Shown one piece after another: positions 6,177 through 12,526 of a DNA stretch of 20,123 bases. The position numbers and the translations under genes were made by a program. The notes beneath the pieces were generated by a model. The model did not search any database and was not told the origin of the DNA. It worked only from the letters and a program-made list of their open reading frames with translations. The DNA is from a virus, in IMG/VR virus record IMGVR_UViG_3300029319_000296, positions 10,782 through 30,904 of that record; one strand, 5' to 3'. Each line of letters opens with the position of its first letter. The stretch's first letter is position 1.

Positions 6177-7517
6177 ATGTCAAATTTGCTTAAAGAAGCT
6201 ATTGTTGATGCAAAAGCATTGAGAGACTCGGCACTTAAGAATGCGGAAGCCACCATTATTGAAAAATATTCCCAAGAAGTGAAGAATACCGTGGATCAGC
6301 TACTTGAGCAGGATGAAGGTTTAATGGGAGAAGAGGCTGGATCTGATGAGACAGTTGCCAAGAACATCCCGTTAGCTGCAACCGACGGTCTGTCTGAAGA
6401 AGAAGGCGACATTCCCAATAATATGAACGAAGAAGGCGAAGAAGTTCCCGTAACCATCGACTTGCAGGCTCTACAAGAGGCAGTTGCAGAACTTAGCTCC
6501 GAAATGAACGAAGACGACACAGAAGAATCTCCACTCTCAGAAGCAGACGATGAAGAAATCGAAATCACCGAAGAGGCCCTCGCCGCAATGCTTGAGAGCG
6601 ACGAGGAGATTATCGAAGAAGAAGATGATGTCAAGGGCGAAGAGGGTGAAAGTAAAGCTGAGTCCTCTAGCGATCAGGACGAGGCCGCTATGCGGGGTAT
6701 GGAAGAAGCAAACCTAGCGCAGAGACTAAAGACAGCCTTTGGCTTTGGTGGTGAGAGCAAGGCAGAGCGGGACAAAAGACTGGCTCGCCACGCCGCCGCC
6801 GAAAAAAGAGAAAAAGAAGCACTGGCAAACCAGGAAGCGCGCCGCCGAGCCGAAGAAGAAGAAGAACGACGCCGGGAAATCGCGTACCTGAACGCCACAG
6901 GCGGTGGACTCCCCGGAGACTACAACCCCTACATGTACGAAGAAAATCTTGATACTGATGCGCTTGTTGATGCCATCATGGAGAAACTTACCGTTGATAT
7001 GGGCGCCGAACTGGCCGGCTGGGCAGGAAGATCCGCCGATGACCAGAAGTTCCAAATGGAAAAAGAATTAGCCCGTCGTCGTAGTACAGACGTGGCAGAA
7101 GAATTAGAGACTTTAAAGAAAGCTCAGGAAGAGTTAGTTTTTGAGAATAAACAACTTACTGAGAAACTTTCTAACTACGAGGAAGCTGTCGGACAACTAA
7201 GAGAGAGTTTGCAAGATGTGAACCTTTCTAACGGCCGCTTACTCTACACGAACCGTGTGCTTAGGAATCCCTCCTTGAATGAGCGACAAAAAGAAAAGAT
7301 TGTCGAAGCTATTTCTAATGCTGGTTCTGTAACAGACGCGAAGGTTATTTATGAAACCCTTCAAAGCGCAGTGGAGACAAAGCCCAAGCAAAGTCCAAAA
7401 ACACTGAGCGAAGCTATCAGCAATAAACGAGCACCTGTTATTCGCGCTACTCGTAAAGAGAGCGCACCCTCTGATCCTTTACAAGAAAGGATGAAGAGGC
7501 TAGCTGGTATTAAGTAA
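6177..7517 (+). CDS. Prohead core / capsid scaffolding protein (T4 gp22-like, 446 aa)
   Basis: ATG 6177 follows AGGAGA at 6165-6170. Order of parts: an N-terminal helix 'MSNLLKEAIVDAKALRD' typical of T4-like prohead core proteins; a very acidic stretch at about residues 45-172; a charged Arg/Glu/Ala helix at about 196-235; a coiled coil at about 291-350; then 'NGRLLYTNRVL' and 'NERQKEKIVEAIS', and a basic C-terminus ending ERMKRLAGIK. Scaffolds of this type fill the procapsid, guide capsid protein assembly and are degraded by a prohead protease; the protease gene is not in the window. Its place directly before the major capsid gene supports the call. It is longer than T4 gp22 (about 270 aa), mostly because of the acidic part. 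Confidence 0.8.
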   Translation: MSNLLKEAIVDAKALRDSALKNAEATIIEKYSQEVKNTVDQLLEQDEGLMGEEAGSDETVAKNIPLAATDGLSEEEGDIPNNMNEEGEEVPVTIDLQALQEAVAELSSEMNEDDTEESPLSEADDEEIEITEEALAAMLESDEEIIEEEDDVKGEEGESKAESSSDQDEAAMRGMEEANLAQRLKTAFGFGGESKAERDKRLARHAAAEKREKEALANQEARRRAEEEEERRREIAYLNATGGGLPGDYNPYMYEENLDTDALVDAIMEKLTVDMGAELAGWAGRSADDQKFQMEKELARRRSTDVAEELETLKKAQEELVFENKQLTEKLSNYEEAVGQLRESLQDVNLSNGRLLYTNRVLRNPSLNERQKEKIVEAISNAGSVTDAKVIYETLQSAVETKPKQSPKTLSEAISNKRAPVIRATRKESAPSDPLQERMKRLAGIK

Positions 7518-7520
7518 TAC

Positions 7521-7537
7521 AATATTTATAAGGAGGT
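7521..7537 (+). promoter_or_regulatory. AATATTTATAAGGAGGT: strong ribosome binding site of the capsid gene, overlapping the AT motif
   Basis: AAGGAGG (7530-7536) is the strongest Shine-Dalgarno sequence in the window and is 10 nt from the ATG. It is fused to an ATATTTATA element similar to the intergenic motif. This fits the very high expression expected of a major capsid gene. There is no terminator between the scaffold and capsid genes, so they are probably co-transcribed. Confidence 0.55.
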
Positions 7538-7546
7538 ATTTTAAAA

Positions 7547-9358
7547 ATGGCTAGTATTATTGAAAGATTGACCGAAGGTGTTGTCAATCGTGATATGCGC
7601 GCCGAAGGTCACGCTTTGTTAACAAAGTGGGAGCGCACAGGTCTTCTAGAAGGACTTGATAGTGACCGTAAGAAGCAGTCTATGGCTCGTCTCCTAGAGA
7701 ATCAGGCCAAGGAACTACTTCGCGAAAGCACCAGCATGAGCGCTGGTGACGTTGAGGGTTTTGCCGCAGTGGCTTTCCCAATCGTTCGTCGTGTTTTCGC
7801 AGGCTTGATTGCTAACGATCTCGTTAGTGTTCAGCCAATGAGTCTCCCAAGTGGACTCATCTTCTTCCTAGATTTCGTGTTCTCACCTGATCTAAATGGT
7901 GTTGCACAGACTGGTGATCGTCTGGGCAATGTTTACGATAAGTCAATTTATGGTACAGATCAGGTTGGTTCCCAGATCACCGGTGGTGTTGATCTTGTTA
8001 ACGCTGACGGTGTTGGCTTCGGTGGTCCTCGCACAGCTGGTGCTCGCGGTTATGCCTATGGTTCTCCAACAGGCACGGTTGAGGTCGCGCTAGCTAACTA
8101 CGATCTTCAGGCTTTTGACCTTGATAGTGCATCTGCAGCGCAGAAAAAGCTTATTCAGTATGATCCAGATCTCTTAGCTTTAAGTGGCTCTGGTACTGCT
8201 TATGCTGTAGCTGTTTTTGCTGTTGCTGAAGCCGGATATACTGGTAACCAGATTGATTTTGAGAATACCTCTGGTATTGTTCTCAATGATGTCACCATTA
8301 CACAGCAGTCCGGTATCGGCGGCTCATTAACCTCTGCTGCCAACTTAGTTCGTCGTTTGACACGTCGTGCTTCTGCTGCTGATGTTGCCACTGGCCTTGT
8401 TTCTGCAGATGAGCTTATCTTTACTGTTGTCGCCACTTCTGGTACCACCGCTGATGACATTAACACCGGCGGCGTTGCCGAGGCAACCGGCCTAACAGCT
8501 TCTTTCGCACAGAAAGACAACATTACCGCCGGTAATGCTGCTGGCTCCGTTGTTGGTGCTGCTACTTGGGGTCTTGAGGGTAACGCTGATATCCCCGAGA
8601 TCGACATCAAGGTGGACAGTATCGCTGTTACCGCTCAGACCAAGAAGCTCAAGGCCAAGTGGACCCCAGAGCTTGGTCAGGATCTCAACGCATACCACAA
8701 CTTGGATGCTGAGGTCGAACTTACTTCAATTCTCTCCGAGCAGATTGCTCTTGAGATTGACCGTGAGATCCTTGCTGACCTTGTTAACGGTGCTACTGCT
8801 GAGACACGCTACTGGTCACGCGCCCCCGGACTCTTCGTTGATTCTACCGGCGCTGAGATTGGTGCTAGCACCAAGGCTCCCGACTTCACTGGTACTGTCA
8901 GTGAGTGGTACGAGACACTCGTTGAGACAATCAACGACGTTTCTGCTGCTATCCACCGTAAGACTCTTCGTGGTGGTGCCAACTTTGTGGTCTGTGGCCC
9001 CGAAATTGCCAACATCCTTGAGTTCACCGCTGGATTCCGTGCGAACGTCACTGCTGACGCAGAGACAGGTTCAATCGGTGCTGTTGCAGTTGGCTCACTA
9101 AGCAAGAAGTTTGATGTCATTGTTGACCCATACTTCCTACGCAACGTGATCCTCGTTGGTCGTCGCGGCTCCTCTTTCCTAGAAAGCGGATACGTATACG
9201 CTCCATATGTCCCACTGCAGACCACACCGACCATCTTTGGTCCCGAAGACTTCGTGCCCCGTAAGGGCGTGATGACTCGCTACGCCAAGCAGATGGTTCG
9301 TCCTGATATGTACGGTCTAGTTGTCGTGCGCGGTCTACTTGGTGAATCTGGCGCTTAA
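7547..9358 (+). CDS. Major capsid protein, T4 gp23-like (603 aa)
   Basis: The product forms the hexamers of the phage head. Family landmarks: N-terminal 'LLENQAKELLRE' (residues ~49-60), 'VRRVFAGLIANDLVSVQPM' (80-98), 'QTKKLKAKWTPELGQDLNAY' (~364-383), 'LSEQIALEIDREIL', 'NFVVCGPEIANIL', and near the C-terminus 'VPLQTTPTIFGPEDFVPRKG' followed by a 'MTRYAKQMVRPDMYGLVVV' strand. All match the HK97-fold gp23 group. At 603 aa it exceeds T4 gp23 (521 aa). The extra length lies between residues ~170 and ~345, where gp23 carries its insertion domain. Codon use is strongly biased. It is preceded by the scaffold gene and followed by a strong terminator. In T4 the N-terminal ~65 residues are removed by the prohead protease; a cleavage site here is likely but I cannot fix it. 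Confidence 0.93.
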   Translation: MASIIERLTEGVVNRDMRAEGHALLTKWERTGLLEGLDSDRKKQSMARLLENQAKELLRESTSMSAGDVEGFAAVAFPIVRRVFAGLIANDLVSVQPMSLPSGLIFFLDFVFSPDLNGVAQTGDRLGNVYDKSIYGTDQVGSQITGGVDLVNADGVGFGGPRTAGARGYAYGSPTGTVEVALANYDLQAFDLDSASAAQKKLIQYDPDLLALSGSGTAYAVAVFAVAEAGYTGNQIDFENTSGIVLNDVTITQQSGIGGSLTSAANLVRRLTRRASAADVATGLVSADELIFTVVATSGTTADDINTGGVAEATGLTASFAQKDNITAGNAAGSVVGAATWGLEGNADIPEIDIKVDSIAVTAQTKKLKAKWTPELGQDLNAYHNLDAEVELTSILSEQIALEIDREILADLVNGATAETRYWSRAPGLFVDSTGAEIGASTKAPDFTGTVSEWYETLVETINDVSAAIHRKTLRGGANFVVCGPEIANILEFTAGFRANVTADAETGSIGAVAVGSLSKKFDVIVDPYFLRNVILVGRRGSSFLESGYVYAPYVPLQTTPTIFGPEDFVPRKGVMTRYAKQMVRPDMYGLVVVRGLLGESGA

Positions 9359-9377
9359 TAGCTGATTAGCCAAATTT

Positions 9378-9416
9378 AAAAGCCCTCCCTGAATCCAGGG
9401 GGGGCTTTTATTGTTT
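9378..9416 (+). terminator. Strong rho-independent terminator after the major capsid gene
   Basis: A 14-bp stem (AAAAGCCCTCCCTG at 9378-9391 with CAGGGGGGGCTTTT at 9396-9409, one G-U pair) closes a 4-nt loop AATC and runs into TTTTATTGTTT. It ends the head transcription unit just 19 nt after the stop codon. Confidence 0.93.
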
Positions 9417-9420
9417 AATT

Positions 9421-9437
9421 AACTATTTAGAGTAAAC
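9421..9437 (+). promoter_or_regulatory. AACTATTTAGAGTAAAC motif after the capsid terminator
   Basis: It lies between a strong terminator and the next gene (ATG 9463), exactly where a new promoter is needed. It shares ACTATTTAnAGTA with the sites at 2137 and 12465, and AACTA...AGTAAAC with the site at 17187. Confidence 0.45.
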
Positions 9438-9462
9438 ATACCAAATAATATAGGAGATTGTT

Positions 9463-9684
9463 ATGGGTAAAAAATGGAAAAAGCTTTGGCTTTTAGAGAA
9501 GCGCGCCCAAGCCAGCGCGCCAGCCGCCGCCGAGGAAGTTAGCGCTGAAGTTAAAGTTGAAAAGGCACTTGACCCGGTTGTTGTAGAAGAACCAGTGGTG
9601 GAAAAGGCTGCGCCTGAGCCTCGCGTTAAAAAATCTGTTAAAAAATCAAGTTCAAGAAAAAAGGCCGCCTCCAAAGGAGACTAA
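9463..9684 (+). CDS. Small Lys/Ala/Glu-rich protein after the capsid gene (73 aa)
   Basis: ATG 9463 with TAGGAGA at 9450-9456. The N-terminus MGKKWKKLWLL is basic and amphipathic, followed by an Ala/Glu/Val-rich low-complexity middle with Pro, and a strongly basic tail of Lys, Ser and Arg (VKKSVKKSSSRKKAASKG) that resembles the tails of histone H1-like proteins. It has no recognisable domain. It stands alone between the capsid terminator and a second terminator, so it may be made at its own level. Possible roles are an internal head protein, a DNA-binding protein packaged with the genome, or a small capsid-associated protein; the sequence does not decide. Confidence 0.65.
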   Translation: MGKKWKKLWLLEKRAQASAPAAAEEVSAEVKVEKALDPVVVEEPVVEKAAPEPRVKKSVKKSSSRKKAASKGD

Positions 9685-9704
9685 ATATTGATCATTTCTG
9701 ATTT

Positions 9705-9733
9705 AAGCCCCCGATGCGTCGGGGGTTTTGTTT
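9705..9733 (+). terminator. Rho-independent terminator after the small basic protein gene
   Basis: Stem CCCCCGA (9708-9714) / TCGGGGG (9719-9725) with loop TGCG, extended by A-T and G-T pairs, followed by TTTTGTTT. Confidence 0.9.
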
Positions 9734-9738
9734 GTCTA

Positions 9739-9763
9739 ATTACTACTTAGTTAGTAGGAGGTG
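9739..9763 (+). promoter_or_regulatory. ATTACTACTTAGTTAGTA motif fused to AGGAGGTG ribosome binding site
   Basis: A CTAC...GTAG dyad resembles the intergenic motif family and is followed at once by AGGAGGTG (9756-9763). The strong Shine-Dalgarno sequence decides the start of the next gene as ATG 9770, 6 nt beyond it, rather than the GTG at 9761, which lies inside the binding site. Confidence 0.45.
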
Positions 9764-9769
9764 CAATAC

Positions 9770-11041
9770 ATGCCAACCAATTTGGAACCCAGTAGCACTA
9801 CTAGCGCTATCGTCTTAACATCAACCGGTAGCACTTCGGATGTAACGTCTTCCCTTCCATTCGGAATTTATACAAGCTCCGAAGAGTTCATTAGCGGAGC
9901 GTCTGCACAGGTTGCTTACGTTTATAAGAAACTAGGCGGCGATGTCGTTGATATTGAATTGACAAATTCCAATGTATATGCTGCCTATGAAGAAGCAGTA
10001 CTAGAGTATTCTTACATAGTAAACTTGCACCAAGGCAAGAACGTCTTATCATCCATTTTAGGGCAAGCAACGGGCACATTTGACCACAAAGGCGAATTAA
10101 CAGCAGGCCCGTCAGGTTCAAACCTAAAATACCCTAGGTTCTCGCTTGGTTATTCTCGTCGCGTCGGTGACGGAGCCGCTAGCGCCGCAGGTTTCGGCGG
10201 CACTATACCTATTTACTCAGCATCATTCGCCCCGGTCAAAAATCAGCAAGTGTACAACTTACAGGCCATTATCCAAGACGCGTCCACATCAGGAGTTGAC
10301 GACGGAGGTAACGCTGTGGATTATGCCGGCAAAGTAGGCGATAACAGGGTTTTAATTACACAGGTTTACTACAAATCTCCACGTGCAATGTGGAGGTTTT
10401 ATGGCTATTACGGCGGAATTGGTGTTGTAGGTAACTATTCAACATACGGTCAGTTTGCAGACGATTCAACGTTTGAGATTATTCCGACATGGCAGAATAA
10501 GATGCAGGCGATCATGTATGAAGACTCAATTTATACAAGAACATCGCACTATTCATACGATTTAATAGACAACAAGTTGAGGCTTTACCCGACACCCAGC
10601 GATTTTGGTATGGAGGGCCTAACAGATAGAATATGGTTTAGATTCCAAGTTGATTTAGAGCCGTTTGCTACAGGTTCTTATAATAGCGGTGTTGAGGGAG
10701 TCAACAACTTGAACACGGTGCCATTTGATAATCTCCCATACGAAAACATCAACTCAATGGGCAAGCAGTGGATTAGAAAATATTGCTTGGCACTGTGTAA
10801 GGAGATGCTAGGTCAGATTCGTGGTAAGTTTACTACGATGCCTATTCCGGGTGAAAGCGTAACACTAAACCATTCTGAGCTTTTATCGCAAGCTAAAGAA
10901 GAGCAGCAAGAATTAAAAGAAAAACTAAGAGAAATGCTTAAAGAAGTGGAGTACCCAGCACTTGCCAAACAGGATCAAGAGATATCAGAGGCTGCGTCAA
11001 ATGTGCTTAAAATTTCTCCATTGCCAATTTTTGTGGGGTAA
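9770..11041 (+). CDS. Neck / head-tail connector protein (probably T4 gp13-like, 423 aa)
   Basis: It starts at ATG 9770 (MPTNLEPSSTTS) after AGGAGGTG. Landmarks: 'EEFISGASAQVAYVYKKLGG' (residues ~41-60), 'NSNVYAAYEEAVLEYSYIVN' (~71-90), an aromatic region 'SPRAMWRFYGYYGGIGVVGN', 'NKLRLYPTPSD', and an acidic/basic C-terminal helix rich in Glu and Lys (~residues 365-400). The 'YAAYEEAVLEYSYI' helix and the place between capsid and sheath are features of neck and connector proteins of T4-like phages. It would join the portal vertex to the tail. T4 gp13 is 309 aa, so this one is larger. Assignment between gp13 and another neck component is uncertain. The next gene starts 6 nt after the stop. Confidence 0.55.
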   Translation: MPTNLEPSSTTSAIVLTSTGSTSDVTSSLPFGIYTSSEEFISGASAQVAYVYKKLGGDVVDIELTNSNVYAAYEEAVLEYSYIVNLHQGKNVLSSILGQATGTFDHKGELTAGPSGSNLKYPRFSLGYSRRVGDGAASAAGFGGTIPIYSASFAPVKNQQVYNLQAIIQDASTSGVDDGGNAVDYAGKVGDNRVLITQVYYKSPRAMWRFYGYYGGIGVVGNYSTYGQFADDSTFEIIPTWQNKMQAIMYEDSIYTRTSHYSYDLIDNKLRLYPTPSDFGMEGLTDRIWFRFQVDLEPFATGSYNSGVEGVNNLNTVPFDNLPYENINSMGKQWIRKYCLALCKEMLGQIRGKFTTMPIPGESVTLNHSELLSQAKEEQQELKEKLREMLKEVEYPALAKQDQEISEAASNVLKISPLPIFVG

Positions 11042-11047
11042 CAATGA

Positions 11048-11536
11048 ATGTCAGATGAATGGAAGAGGCCAGACGCACCACCCCCACCACTGTTTCTAGG
11101 TAAAAAAGAAAGAGATCTAGTAAAGCAGGTTAACGATGAACTTATTGAGAAGGTCATCGGCCAGCAGATATTATACTATTCTATTGATATGGAGACAACC
11201 AATTTTCACGATTTATACGGGGAAGCAATAGAGAAGACATATCTTCCACCTGTGCGTGTTTATGCGCTGGTCGAGTACACAACCTTTGCTACCGATTACA
11301 TGGAAGGCTTCGGTGTCGATAAGACATGGGAGATTAATGTGCATTTTCATCGCAGAAGAATCGAAGAAGATCAGAACATATATGTCCGCGAGGGTGATTT
11401 TGTTTTATACAATGATAATTACTATGAGATAGTTAAACTATCAGAGCCCAGACTGCTATTTGGCCAAAAAGATCAAGAATTTGAGATTGTGGCTACATGC
11501 AAGCGCTCCAGACAAGGACTATTTGATGCTACCTGA
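11048..11536 (+). CDS. Neck / head-closure-type structural protein (162 aa)
   Basis: ATG 11048; GGGGT at 11035-11039, overlapping the previous stop codon, can serve as ribosome binding site. An ATG at 11044 is in another frame and stops after four codons. The product has a proline run 'PDAPPPPLFLGKKERD', a helix 'LVKQVNDELIEKVIGQQILY', then beta strands 'LPPVRVYALVEYTT', 'WEINVHFHRRRI', 'VREGDFVLYNDNYYEIVKL' and 'EFEIVATCKRSR'. The compact beta fold and position between the connector and tail-completion genes suggest a head-closure or gp14-like neck protein. The family is recognised only loosely. Its last 11 nt overlap the next gene. Confidence 0.5.
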   Translation: MSDEWKRPDAPPPPLFLGKKERDLVKQVNDELIEKVIGQQILYYSIDMETTNFHDLYGEAIEKTYLPPVRVYALVEYTTFATDYMEGFGVDKTWEINVHFHRRRIEEDQNIYVREGDFVLYNDNYYEIVKLSEPRLLFGQKDQEFEIVATCKRSRQGLFDAT

Positions 11537-12407
11537 TAATTTTGATTTTGCAATGCTGCCGCCGGGCTCAAGCACGTTTACGCTTCAAGAGATGGGCATG
11601 TTTGCTTCGACTATCGAAGATATTGACTATGCTTTGACTTCGTGGCTTAAGAAGGATTTGGATCTTTATTGCATCACTAACGAGGGCCGTCGTAAGATAC
11701 CAGTCTTGTGGCAGGCTCCAGAAAGAGCATACCAAATAAAGAACAAGGTTGATCTTCGTGACGACAACAGCGCGCTTAAGCTGCCCCTTATAAGCATAGA
11801 GAGAACAGGAATTGTAAAAGATCCAGAACGTAAAGGGTCATTCCAGGCTCATTATTACTCTACGGACAAGAACGGCAGAGCCGGCCGCTTCGTAATTGCT
11901 AAAAAGATAGTGCAGGACAAGACAAGAAACTTTGCAGCGGTAGCCAATACAAGGAACAACACTTCAGGAAAAGATCAGCTATATTACCCGAGAAAGAACC
12001 ACAAAATAGTAATAAAGACCTTATCGATCCCGATCCCGGTATACGTAAATGCTGAATACAAAATTAAGATTGTCACTGAATATCAGCAGCAAATGAATGA
12101 TTTAGTCGCTCCGTTTATTACGAGAACAGGACAGATCAATGCCCTGTCGTTAAAAAGAAATGGACACAATTACGAAGTGTTTATTGATCAAAACTTTGCG
12201 CATACTAACAACGTATCAACGCTAAACGAAGACTCACGTATGTTTAACACAGAAATAAGCATTAGAGTTCTTGGGTATTTGATTGGTGAAGGCATTAACG
12301 ACGATCGGCCAATTGTGAGAGTTGACGAAAACACCGTGGAGTATCAATTCCCGCAAGAAAGTACAGTACCAACCGGCAACCTGACGTTATTTGAAGACGA
12401 TAAATAA
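11526..12407 (+). CDS. Tail completion / sheath stabiliser protein (T4 gp15-like, 293 aa)
   Basis: Start ATG 11526 is chosen because AAGGA (11514-11518) sits 7 nt before it and the upstream part of this frame is only out-of-frame reading of the previous gene. The genes overlap by 11 nt, which suggests coupled translation. Landmarks: 'LPLISIERTGIVKDPERK', then 'KNHKIVIKTLSIPIPVYVNA' and 'EYQQQMNDLVAPFITR'. This order (a 'PRxSxExTGIxxDxxRK' strand, then 'xxPYxxxxxxxIxxxxxxxxxQIVEQILPxF'-like helix) is the pattern of the gp15 tail sheath stabiliser family, which caps the tail and joins it to the neck. T4 gp15 is 272 aa, close to this length. Placement directly before the sheath gene supports it. 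Confidence 0.62.
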   Translation: MLPDNFDFAMLPPGSSTFTLQEMGMFASTIEDIDYALTSWLKKDLDLYCITNEGRRKIPVLWQAPERAYQIKNKVDLRDDNSALKLPLISIERTGIVKDPERKGSFQAHYYSTDKNGRAGRFVIAKKIVQDKTRNFAAVANTRNNTSGKDQLYYPRKNHKIVIKTLSIPIPVYVNAEYKIKIVTEYQQQMNDLVAPFITRTGQINALSLKRNGHNYEVFIDQNFAHTNNVSTLNEDSRMFNTEISIRVLGYLIGEGINDDRPIVRVDENTVEYQFPQESTVPTGNLTLFEDDK

Positions 12408-12434
12408 CTTCAGGAACTAAAACGGCGCTTTTAT

Positions 12435-12480
12435 TGATATCCTGATATCCTTTTGGGAACCAAAATACTATTTAAAGTAT
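12435..12480 (+). promoter_or_regulatory. Structured leader of the tail sheath gene: tandem 8-mer, hairpin and ATACTATTTAAAGTAT motif
   Basis: In the 119-nt gap before the sheath gene, TGATATCC is repeated in tandem (12435-12442, 12443-12450). A 6-bp hairpin TTTTGG-GAA-CCAAAA follows (12451-12465). Then comes ATACTATTTAAAGTAT (12465-12480), a near-palindromic member of the intergenic motif family. The sheath ATG is 46 nt further, after GAGGGA at 12513-12518. This is the most elaborate gap in the window and a good candidate for a strong late promoter with an upstream regulatory element. Confidence 0.4.
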
Positions 12481-12526
12481 GATTGAGGCATCAATTAATA
12501 CCATTTTATAACGAGGGAAGCCAAAT

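Noticed and set aside
6296-6634. Minus-strand Ser-rich open frame opposite the scaffold gene
   Set aside because: The poly-Ser composition is simply the reverse complement of the Glu/Asp codons of the acidic scaffold region.
8535-9101. Long +1-frame open reading of 188 aa inside the major capsid gene
   Set aside because: It lies wholly inside a strongly recognised gene, is Leu/Arg/Ser-rich as expected of shifted GC-biased codons, and has no start signal.
11460-11525. Longer start for the tail completion gene (TTG 11460)
   Set aside because: The extra codons are out-of-frame reading of the preceding neck gene; AAGGA at 11514-11518 supports ATG 11526.
12418-12434. Possible terminator AAAACGGCGCTTTT after the tail completion gene
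   Set aside because: The arms pair only through A-T ends; the GC centre does not form a stem with a workable loop and there is no proper T run.
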